This document shows positions 1-4,815 of a DNA stretch of 5,018 nucleotides, in pieces. Location: the NCBI GenBank assembly GCA_014380985.1, contig JACMIU010000714.1:1-5018 (forward strand), written 5' to 3'. Within the stretch, counting starts at the first letter, position 1. Every line of letters begins with the position of its first letter. The translations under genes and the position numbers were made by a program. This DNA comes from Armatimonadota bacterium (GTDB taxonomy: Bacteria; Armatimonadota; Armatimonadia; Armatimonadales; Armatimonadaceae). Under the pieces are notes generated by a model that was not told the DNA's origin, made no database searches, and saw nothing but the letters and a program-made list of their open reading frames with translations.

Positions 1-662
1 TGGCGGTCGCGCAGGGAAGCGCGAAACTGACCGTGATGCGAAACACCGTGCCGACCGACGCCCGCAAAATCGGCGGCAAGGTGTATGTTCCTATCGCCGA
101 TGTCGCCAAAGCGATGGGCTGGAAACTCACCGTTTCCGGCAATCGGATCAGTTTGCAACCGCCCGCACTCGCGGCACCCGGGGGGAACACGTCGCTAAAC
201 GAGGCGCGTTCCGGCGCGGTCGGTGAGGAGATTCGCACCGCACTGAACCGGTTTCAGGTCACGAAGATAACCGAAACGCAAAAGCACGACCGACGCTACG
301 TCAACGGCATCGGTTCCGCCGCGCCGGTAATCGCCGGAACCGGGGAAAAATTAGTGGTGCTGGATTGCGTGTTGACCAACGCTACGAACGCCCGCGAGGA
401 ATACTGCTTCAGCCGCGACCGGTACGCGGGCAACACCGCGCTACTGAGTGAATCGGGCGAAAGTCTGCAACCAACCGCGATTGACGTTGCCGCCGACGAA
501 CTGGTTCCGCCGGGGGCGTTCGCCCCGGCGGGCGCGAATATACAGTTCGCGCTCGTGTTTCGCGTTCCCGCCACTTGGCAACCGAAAGCGTTGGTATACA
601 CCATTACCCGCTACCGCGACCGGGACGCCAAAAAGGGAACCGACGTTCGCGTCAACCTATAA
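1..662 (+). CDS. Stalk-domain (copper amine oxidase N-terminal-like) protein, 5' end outside window
   Basis: The reading frame is open from base 3 and ends at TAA 660-662, giving 219 visible residues; the true start lies upstream. The first visible residues (AVAQGSAKLTV) resemble the end of a signal peptide running into a mature protein, so perhaps 20 residues are missing and the protein is probably exported. Residues about 8-53, with GGKVYVPIADVAKAMGW as the core, match the copper amine oxidase N-terminal-like stalk domain (PF07833 type), common in secreted proteins of Firmicutes and Armatimonadota. After a short linker, residues about 113-203 (GEKLVVLDCVLTNATN and later IQFALVFRVPATW) look like a DUF4352-like immunoglobulin-type beta domain. 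No catalytic motif is visible; a surface or envelope adhesion/binding role is inference. Its stop overlaps the stop of the converging DUF1854 gene, so no separate terminator fits between them. A GTG at 33 is not needed as a start, since the frame and domain continue upstream. Confidence 0.8.
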   Translation, partial: AVAQGSAKLTVMRNTVPTDARKIGGKVYVPIADVAKAMGWKLTVSGNRISLQPPALAAPGGNTSLNEARSGAVGEEIRTALNRFQVTKITETQKHDRRYVNGIGSAAPVIAGTGEKLVVLDCVLTNATNAREEYCFSRDRYAGNTALLSESGESLQPTAIDVAADELVPPGAFAPAGANIQFALVFRVPATWQPKALVYTITRYRDRDAKKGTDVRVNL

Positions 663-1202
663 TGCCTTGCCCATGATTTCGTAGGCGCGGGGATCGAGTT
701 TCGACGTGTCCCCAACCTCGAAGCGGTTGCCTTCCGGGTCGGAAATCAGAACGCGAGATGACGACAGGTGTTGCACCGCCTCCTTGATATTTCGGAGCAG
801 GTAGGTGCGCGATCCCCGGTCGGTTTCCATCTCCCACTCAATCACGCCGAACTGCTCTTTGATACGAAGGGTGCGCTTCCAAACGGGCATAAAATAGCGG
901 CGTTCGAGTTCCGCCTCCAAGACCTGCCGCGATTCGCCGTCCAAGCCGGTAAGCGACGTTAGTAAACCAATATCCTTGTCCGCCCCGTCGCGCAAGCCAA
1001 GGTATTCGTTCTGTTTCGAGAACGGAAAGGCACGGGCAATTCGCACATGAATATACGATCGGTCGGGGGAAAGGCGCGAGTCGTTCTCCACGGTAGCCCG
1101 CACGGACGCACTACCGGGCTCGGAGCGAAACAAGCGGAGATTTTCCGGTTCCAGCAGATGCAGATCGGAATCGGTTTCGACAGGGGAGGGCGCGGTAGTC
1201 AT
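657..1202 (-). CDS. DUF1854 family protein
   Basis: This is a 181-residue cytoplasmic protein with no signal peptide or membrane segment. It matches DUF1854 through RIARAFPFSK (about 55-64), the ERRYFMP block (100-106), EQFGVIEWEMETDRG (116-130) and ISDPEGNRFEV (153-163). The family's function is unknown; members are often seen beside ABC transporters and, in some proteobacteria, cyanophycin genes, neither of which is in this window. It lies 27 bp downstream of the roadblock gene on the same strand. The start is uncertain. ATG 1202 has no SD, but TATACT sits exactly at -12 to -7 before it, which fits a leaderless transcript. A GTG at 1220 adds six residues and has GGAG only 4 nt upstream. I prefer ATG 1202 because the extra residues are not conserved-looking and overlap the -10-like hexamer. 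The TAG stop (657-659) abuts the TAA of the converging gene. Confidence 0.85.
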   Translation of the reverse strand: MTTAPSPVETDSDLHLLEPENLRLFRSEPGSASVRATVENDSRLSPDRSYIHVRIARAFPFSKQNEYLGLRDGADKDIGLLTSLTGLDGESRQVLEAELERRYFMPVWKRTLRIKEQFGVIEWEMETDRGSRTYLLRNIKEAVQHLSSSRVLISDPEGNRFEVGDTSKLDPRAYEIMGKAL

Positions 1203-1208
1203 GACGTC

Positions 1209-1214
1209 AGTATA
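1209..1214 (-). promoter_or_regulatory. Candidate -10 element for a leaderless DUF1854 transcript
   Basis: TATACT on the minus strand occupies exactly -12 to -7 if the A of ATG 1202 is +1. It matches TATAAT at five of six positions, including the key T-A and final T. No good -35 hexamer is seen 16-18 bp upstream (that stretch is the end of the roadblock gene), so it could be weak or could be chance. Confidence 0.45.
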
Positions 1215-1229
1215 CCGCACCCCACTCCG

Positions 1230-1598
1230 TTAAATACACAGATTGTTTTCGATTTCGCGCAACCGGTAGGAGGCGAGGGGAATACTTCCGACCGCGTTAT
1301 CGAGCGCAAGATACAGGTACATTCCCGTGGTATCGCTTCCGTTGAGCGGGCGCAAAACGTGGTAACGCGAATTCGTGGATACAATCACGTCCTGAAGCGG
1401 CGTTGGGTCGTTTTCCAGATTCAGCAGGGCAACCTGCGTTTGCAAAATGTTCGTCCAACCGGGCGTGATGGAGTCGAAGTCCACCACTTCGTTACCGATA
1501 CCGGCGATAGCCCGTCCGGTTTTCGATTCCACAAAAGCGACCGCGAGCGCACCGGGAGTTTCCATTGCAAACACCATAGCATCCGTCATATTGAGCAT
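1230..1598 (-). CDS. Roadblock/LC7 domain protein (MglB-like)
   Basis: This 122-residue protein spans one roadblock/LC7 fold. Visible hallmarks are the early strand GALAVAFVESKTGRAIA (16-31), the core strand DVIVSTNSRYHVLRPL (70-85), the strand MYLYLALD (93-100) and the closing helix LASYRLREIENNL (108-120). Roadblock proteins typically dimerise and regulate small Ras-like GTPases; MglB, for example, acts on the polarity GTPase MglA. No GTPase gene is in the window, so the partner is unknown. The start at 1598 is chosen because GGAGG (1607-1611) lies 8 nt upstream; an upstream ATG at 1611-1613 overlaps that SD and is unlikely. It is the first gene of a likely two-gene unit with DUF1854, and its promoter should lie in 1599-1730. 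The fold call rests on pattern recognition rather than a profile search. Confidence 0.75.
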   Translation of the reverse strand: MLNMTDAMVFAMETPGALAVAFVESKTGRAIAGIGNEVVDFDSITPGWTNILQTQVALLNLENDPTPLQDVIVSTNSRYHVLRPLNGSDTTGMYLYLALDNAVGSIPLASYRLREIENNLCI

Positions 1599-1606
1599 TG
1601 TTATTG

Positions 1607-1611
1607 CCTCC
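1607..1611 (-). promoter_or_regulatory. Shine-Dalgarno of the roadblock gene
   Basis: GGAGG on the minus strand is separated by 8 nt from ATG 1598. This decides the start over the in-frame ATGs just upstream, one of which overlaps the SD itself. Confidence 0.8.
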
Positions 1612-1623
1612 ATACCGTGCAAC

Positions 1624-1646
1624 GGTTCCCATTATTATTGGTTCCC
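1624..1646. repeat. Direct repeat GGTTCCC, 16-bp period
   Basis: Two identical heptamers GGTTCCC at 1624-1630 and 1640-1646 flank an ATT-triplet spacer (ATTATTATT). They lie in the presumed 5' leader of the roadblock gene, between the TATGAT hexamer and the SD. The role is unknown; an operator or leader element is inference. Confidence 0.5.
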
Positions 1647-1730
1647 GGTTATTTGATTTTCTGGTAATCATACCGGCTTTTACTTCTACTTTTTGCAGGA
1701 ATCAATCGCGTCGGGAGCGAAACTACCGCC

Positions 1731-2051
1731 ATGCTACCCGAACCCCGTCAACCAACGCCGATTGATCCCGCAACGACTGCCCCGCTTGTCCGCGCCATTA
1801 TGGGGCGACAGGCGCGGCTTAGTCTGCGCGTTGCCGCTGTGTTTCTCGTGCTGATTTTCGGTTTGCCGCTGGTCAACTGGCTTCTGCCCGGCGTCGCACA
1901 GACGCGGGTGTTCGGCTTCCCACTGACGTGGTTGTTTCTCGCCGTGCTGTTCTACCCGCTGACGTGGGCATTATCGGGCTACTTCGTGCGCGAATCCGAC
2001 CGGTTGGAGGAAACCATTGTCGCTGAGCAAAACGCCAAACGGGATAAATAA
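1731..2051 (+). CDS. DUF485-like two-TM membrane protein
   Basis: This is a 106-residue inner-membrane protein. A polar N-terminus (1-31) is followed by two hydrophobic segments, about 33-52 (LRVAAVFLVLIFGLPLVNWL) and 64-86 (PLTWLFLAVLFYPLTWALSGYF), then a charged tail with RESDRLEETIVAEQ. This layout, with L-T-W before the second helix and a cytoplasmic acidic tail, resembles DUF485 (YjcH-type) proteins, which are usually encoded directly before an ActP-like sodium:solute symporter. No symporter follows here; a DUF192 gene overlaps the 3' end instead. The only upstream purine-rich site (GGGAG, 1713-1717) is 13 nt from ATG 1731, longer than usual, but no other in-frame start was found nearby. 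The DUF485 assignment is moderate; the two-TM topology is clear. Confidence 0.7.
   Translation: MLPEPRQPTPIDPATTAPLVRAIMGRQARLSLRVAAVFLVLIFGLPLVNWLLPGVAQTRVFGFPLTWLFLAVLFYPLTWALSGYFVRESDRLEETIVAEQNAKRDK
2006..2010 (+). promoter_or_regulatory. Shine-Dalgarno of the DUF192 gene, inside the DUF485 gene
   Basis: GGAGG lies 6 nt before TTG 2017, within the 3' coding part of the DUF485 gene. The strong SD compensates for a rare start codon and implies translational coupling of the pair. Confidence 0.7.
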
Positions 2052-2409
2052 TGCGGCGCGGTTGTATGCCGGAACCGAATGCGTCGCCGAACAGGTGATT
2101 TGGGCGCAGTCGTGGTGGGAGCAACTGCGTGGGGTTATCGGTCGACATCTCGCCCCGACCAACGCCTTGCTAATCCCCGGTTGCTCGCAGGTTCACACGG
2201 CGTTCGTGGCGTATCCGATTACCGTGGCGTTCTGTCGCGCCGAAGGGGAAGGCGGGGCAACGTGGCGCGTCTTATCGGTACAAACCTTGCCCCCATGGAA
2301 TGTTTCCCGTCACGTGCGCGGCGCGACACTCGCCATTGAAATGCCCTTGGGTAGCCCGCTTCGCGGCGTTTCGGTCGGCGACCTGCTGACCGAAACGCTG
2401 CGAATCTGA
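2017..2409 (+). CDS. DUF192 family protein, TTG start
   Basis: This 130-residue protein matches DUF192 through LRGVIGR (37-43, the family's RGLMGR-type turn), VHTAFVAYPITVAF (59-72, the H-T-x(3)-P-I-x-V-x-F strand) and LPPWNVSRHVRGATLAIEMPLG (91-112, the Pro-Trp then A-x-x-x-L/I-E-x-P-x-G ending). DUF192 proteins are small beta folds of unknown function, found free or exported; this one has no signal peptide, so it is probably cytoplasmic. The TTG at 2017 is chosen because GGAGG lies 6 nt upstream; no ATG or GTG in frame gives the full domain. It overlaps the DUF485 gene by 35 bp in another frame. The last 16 codons form a strong hairpin (2360-2404), and the stop lies only 4 bp from the end of the converging STN-protein gene. 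Confidence 0.82.
   Translation: MSLSKTPNGINNAARLYAGTECVAEQVIWAQSWWEQLRGVIGRHLAPTNALLIPGCSQVHTAFVAYPITVAFCRAEGEGGATWRVLSVQTLPPWNVSRHVRGATLAIEMPLGSPLRGVSVGDLLTETLRI
2360..2404 (+). terminator. Long hairpin at the junction of two converging genes (terminator-like, no U-tract)
   Basis: The arm 2360-2376 pairs with 2388-2404 over 17 bp with one G-U wobble (2365/2399), including 11 perfect base pairs (2366-2376 with 2388-2398). Three more pairs, one a wobble, close the stem to 20 bp over the loop GACCT. It covers the last codons of the DUF192 gene and lies just past the stop of the minus-strand STN-protein gene, so it may end or protect both mRNAs. Neither side has an immediate T-run; a T-rich stretch (2414-2420) begins 9 nt later on the plus strand. 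In the minus-strand transcript the wobbles become C-A mismatches, so the fold is weaker there. Confidence 0.55.
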
Positions 2410-2413
2410 ACGG

Positions 2414-3454
2414 TTATTTCTTGCTCCAAACGCGGCTTTGTCGCACAAACGCGCCGTCTTTCAGCGCGAACGTGGAGCGGTAAATGCCGGTTTCGCCCTT
2501 GTCGTTCTTGCCCACCTCCGTGATGGTCACAACCACGCCTTTATCCACGTAACCAATTTCGCCGCGAGAACCATCTGGGAACGTGATAACGGAACGGGTT
2601 CCTCTTCCCTGCGTTGACGTAACGGTGTACGGCTGAAACGCCCGTGGGATCTCACGCCGTGCCACGGCTTCACCCAGTCGGGCAATTTCCGCGAGTTTCT
2701 CGGCTTCGTTCCCGAAATAAATGAGTGGGGAACCCACGCCGAACAACCCACGCCCGGTCGGCGGCGTTCCCCATGCCGCGCTCCATGGCGACGGCGACGA
2801 AGGGAACCGTTGCACCTTGTCGTTGACGCGAAGCATCGGCGGCATGGTCAGCGAGACGCCGAGGTCGCCGCCCTCATCCAAATTAATCGGCTCGATAATC
2901 AGTCCCGCTTGTTTCGCTACCGATTCCAGCACGGTGGCAAGGCGAATCTTTCGTGCTTCCACGGTAAGGCGTGTTTCGGCAGGAATGTCATCGTCTACTT
3001 GAATCTTAACGCCGGACGCTTTCGATAGTGCCTCGGCGGCTTGCTTCACCGTGGCGTTCTCGAACTTGACATCCACCTTTTTTTGCAAAGGTGCGGTGCG
3101 CTCCAAGCGAAGCAGGCGTTTCTGTAGCGTTTGCAACTCAAGTTGCGCGTTGGAAAGTACCGTGGTGTTAGTACCGCTTTTCACGGAAGCGTCTCGCATA
3201 ACCTTGGCGAGTTCCACGCTCTTTTTCGCCTGTTCGATACGCGCTTTTAGTGCGGCAATCTGTGCATCAACATCTGCGCCGTCATAGCCATCGAGCGAGT
3301 AAGAAACGGCTCCGCGCAATTCGATCAGGGCGTCGTCAATCGCAGAGGCGTACTCCGGTGGGGCGGCGGGGGCATCGGCTTGTGCGAACGCCCCCCCGAC
3401 AGAAACCAACGCGAGCAACGCGGCAATCGTCAAACTTTTCGTTTTTTGCATCAT
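2414..3454 (-). CDS. Secreted coiled-coil protein with STN-like (secretin/TonB short N-terminal) domain
   Basis: This 346-residue protein has a Sec signal peptide (K4, K6, hydrophobic 8-21, cleavage likely after AFA at 24). Next come an Ala/Pro stretch, a predicted coiled coil (about 60-120; heptad-rich DAQIAALKARIEQAKKSVE and LQTLQKRLLRLER), an STN-like domain (127-189), a Pro/Ser/Trp-rich linker (about 204-245), a short helix (249-267) and an unrecognised beta-rich C-terminus (276-346). The STN-like part shows VKFENATVKQAAEALSKASG then DIPAETRLTVEA and LATVLESVAKQAGL, the usual beta-alpha-beta pattern in which a short substrate-facing domain begins secretins and TonB transducers. No secretin or TonB barrel follows, so it is a free exported protein. 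ATG 3454 is chosen because GGAG (3463-3466) lies 8 nt upstream; an ATG at 3475 would precede that SD. It is the third gene of the sigma operon, 24 bp after the anti-sigma candidate. Confidence 0.75.
   Translation of the reverse strand: MMQKTKSLTIAALLALVSVGGAFAQADAPAAPPEYASAIDDALIELRGAVSYSLDGYDGADVDAQIAALKARIEQAKKSVELAKVMRDASVKSGTNTTVLSNAQLELQTLQKRLLRLERTAPLQKKVDVKFENATVKQAAEALSKASGVKIQVDDDIPAETRLTVEARKIRLATVLESVAKQAGLIIEPINLDEGGDLGVSLTMPPMLRVNDKVQRFPSSPSPWSAAWGTPPTGRGLFGVGSPLIYFGNEAEKLAEIARLGEAVARREIPRAFQPYTVTSTQGRGTRSVITFPDGSRGEIGYVDKGVVVTITEVGKNDKGETGIYRSTFALKDGAFVRQSRVWSKK
3077..3083 (-). other. In-frame A_AAA_AAG slippery heptamer
   Basis: On the coding strand the codons CAA AAA AAG give the heptamer A_AAA_AAG in the reading frame required for -1 slippage, as in dnaX-type sites. 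A -1 shift would add about 23 residues before a TAA near base 3006, removing the STN domain. A 7-bp stem (3074-3080 with 3087-3093) overlaps the site, and GGAG lies about 17 nt upstream. Whether slippage happens is unknown. Confidence 0.3.
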
Positions 3455-3462
3455 TTTGCTTT

Positions 3463-3466
3463 CTCC
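3463..3466 (-). promoter_or_regulatory. Shine-Dalgarno of the STN-protein gene
   Basis: GGAG on the minus strand has 8 nt of spacing to ATG 3454. This excludes the longer start at 3475 and places the signal peptide at the N-terminus. A second ATG directly follows (3449-3451) and is equally usable. Confidence 0.7.
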
Positions 3467-3478
3467 ATCAAACATTTC

Positions 3479-4198
3479 CTACCGCAGAGCGGTCAGCGTC
3501 ATCACTGGCTCCTGCCCGGTTTCGACTGCGACGTGCGCCCAAACCGGCACGGACGTATCGTTATTTTCGGCGGCGTTCGACATAGCAACGCTTTGCACCG
3601 TGGCGACTTCGGCGCGACCGGGAACCTCCGCCGGTACATCGGTTCGCACCGTGACCGTCAGCGATTCGTCGCCATTCTGCGTGGCATCCGTGCCGGTTGC
3701 CGCGACGAACAGAAACGGCTCATCTGCGTTCGCCATCGGTTCGGTGACTTGCGGCGCGGGAGAAAAGGCTTGGGATGCGGCAACGGCGGTCACGGCAGCA
3801 ACCGTGGCGGAGCGACGCCGAACCCGGCGCGGCCCCTTTATCACGGCCGACGAGACGGCAACCGCGACCGGTTTGCGACCCGGCACTACGCTGGCAATAC
3901 GATTCACAGCCGGTTCGTTTTCTCGCTCTACGACTACCGGGACGGCGACGGCGCGTAAAGCGGGCGCGGCTTTGGGTTCAAATTGGGGGGCATGGCTTAC
4001 CGTGCCGAAGCAGAGTAGCAGAAAAGCCGTTGCCATACCCGGCGCGGCGACGGAAAACAACCCGCGCCAACCGTTCGTATCGCGGCGCGGCACGGTGGCA
4101 AGCGCGTTCCGTAGCACACGGTCGGCACGTTCCGCGCTAAGTGGCGCGACTTCCGGCGCGGCGCGGCGTAGTATCGTCTCCATTTTCTCGATTTTCAT
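3479..4198 (-). CDS. Putative single-TM anti-sigma factor
   Basis: This is a 239-residue protein with a short cytoplasmic N-terminus (1-46, helical and charged), one hydrophobic segment (about 47-67, LFSVAAPGMATAFLLLCFGTV) and a roughly 170-residue Ala/Val/Pro-rich, low-complexity exported part. It follows the ECF sigma gene with a 4-base ATGA overlap, and GAGGAG (4207-4212) gives an SD with 8 nt of spacing. Position and topology are those of an ECF anti-sigma factor, which would hold the sigma at the membrane through its N-terminal part. The zinc-binding H-x3-C-x2-C motif of ZAS anti-sigmas is absent (the only Cys is in the TM helix), and no FecR-type fold is obvious, so the assignment rests on context. 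The basic cluster RRVRRR (about 124-129) in the exported part is odd. The opposite strand is open over the same span, but lacks comparable support. Confidence 0.65.
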   Translation of the reverse strand: MKIEKMETILRRAAPEVAPLSAERADRVLRNALATVPRRDTNGWRGLFSVAAPGMATAFLLLCFGTVSHAPQFEPKAAPALRAVAVPVVVERENEPAVNRIASVVPGRKPVAVAVSSAVIKGPRRVRRRSATVAAVTAVAASQAFSPAPQVTEPMANADEPFLFVAATGTDATQNGDESLTVTVRTDVPAEVPGRAEVATVQSVAMSNAAENNDTSVPVWAHVAVETGQEPVMTLTALR

Positions 4199-4815
4199 CC
4201 GGTAATCTCCTCTCCATACATTTTGCGGAACGCTTCTTTAGCGCGGTGCAAGCGCATTTTCACACCCGGTAGCGGCATATTCAGCACGGTTCCCATCTCC
4301 TCATACGATAACTCTTCCCAAAACCGTAGCACGATTACCGTGCGAAACTCCGGCTTCAGAGCGTCCACCAATGACCGAACCGCGACCCGTTCGGCGTCAT
4401 CCAGCCCGGTTGGGGCGTCAGGTAGCGGCGTTTCCTCCGTCGCAGTGATCACGTCACGCCGACGTCCCACCGTGTTCGCTTCGTTCACCGCGATACGCAG
4501 TAGCCACGTTTTCAGCGAGGCGTCGCCGCGAAACCGGGGCAGTGCCGCGAACGCTTTCACAAACGTGCTTTGCAAAACATCCTGCGCGTCGGCTTCCGAA
4601 CGAAGCAATCGGCGGCACAATCGCCACACCGGTTCGCGGTACTCATCGTATAAAAGAGCGAGCGCGTCCGTGTTTCCGGTGCGGGCAAGCGCAAGATACG
4701 CCGGTTGCACCGGCGCGGGGCGCGGCTTCTGAACCAACCGGCATAGCCAATCGGCGGCGGACAGGCTCAGCACGGCGGGCGATTCATCGGATAGAATGGA
4801 AACGGCGTTTGTCAT
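4195..4815 (-). CDS. ECF-family RNA polymerase sigma factor (RpoE-like)
   Basis: This 206-residue sigma factor redirects RNA polymerase to its target promoters. Region 2 spans about 53-121: LYDEYREPVWRLCRRLLRS (55-73), the core-binding DAQDVLQSTFVKAFAAL (76-92), then FRGDASLKTWLLRIAVNEA (95-113) for -10 recognition. Region 4 spans about 144-197, with LKPEFRTVIVLRFWEELSYEEMG and the helix-turn-helix ending LPGVKMRLHRAKEAFRKMY. There is no region 1.1 or region 3, as expected for an ECF factor. The roughly 45-residue N-terminal lead is longer than usual. The start at 4815 is preferred: upstream in-frame starts at 4863 and 4989 add basic residues unlike the family, and 4989 would run across the divergent nuclease gene. 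No SD precedes 4815, but TATACC lies 5 nt before it. It is the first gene of an operon with the anti-sigma candidate and STN protein. Confidence 0.92.
   Translation of the reverse strand: MTNAVSILSDESPAVLSLSAADWLCRLVQKPRPAPVQPAYLALARTGNTDALALLYDEYREPVWRLCRRLLRSEADAQDVLQSTFVKAFAALPRFRGDASLKTWLLRIAVNEANTVGRRRDVITATEETPLPDAPTGLDDAERVAVRSLVDALKPEFRTVIVLRFWEELSYEEMGTVLNMPLPGVKMRLHRAKEAFRKMYGEEITG
4207..4212 (-). promoter_or_regulatory. Shine-Dalgarno of the anti-sigma gene
   Basis: GAGGAG on the minus strand, inside the last codons of the sigma gene, lies 8 nt before ATG 4198. With the ATGA overlap this predicts tight translational coupling, which keeps sigma and its inhibitor in balance. Confidence 0.75.

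Larger units (their letters stand above)
1599..1730. promoter_or_regulatory. Divergent intergenic region between roadblock and DUF485 genes
   Basis: These 132 bp separate two divergent genes and must hold both promoters unless transcripts start within genes. The region is AT-richer than its flanks. On the minus strand TATGAT (1667-1672) is a plausible -10 for the roadblock gene, giving a leader of about 60 nt, but no clear -35 was found. For the DUF485 gene no convincing promoter was picked out. The region also holds a GGTTCCC direct repeat (1624-1630 and 1640-1646) and an imperfect palindrome (1661-1676) over the TATGAT, both possible operator sites. Confidence 0.5.

Noticed and set aside
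270..279. ACCGAAACGC, also present in the 3' arm of the hairpin at 2388-2398
   Set aside because: A 10-base match without a paired arm nearby; most likely chance rather than a dispersed repeat.
507..531. A 9-bp perfect GC-rich inverted repeat with a 7-nt loop inside the stalk-domain gene
   Set aside because: It encodes a plausible Pro/Gly/Ala turn (PPGAFAPAG) in a GC-rich gene, lies 130 bp before the stop and has no T-run; likely a by-product of codon use.
1047..1667. A 206-codon plus-strand open frame opposite the roadblock and DUF1854 genes
   Set aside because: It spans two recognised genes and their gap, has no recognisable domain and is compositionally typical of an antisense shadow.
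3456..4205. A 249-codon plus-strand open frame opposite the anti-sigma gene, slightly longer than it
   Set aside because: Its translation is a Ser/Thr/Arg/Ala-rich low-complexity string without domain or SD; the minus strand has an ATGA overlap, SD and TM helix within an operon. It reflects GC-biased third positions.
4699..4715. A 7-bp perfect inverted repeat with a 3-nt loop in the sigma gene
   Set aside because: It is short, internal to coding sequence and expected by chance in GC-rich DNA.
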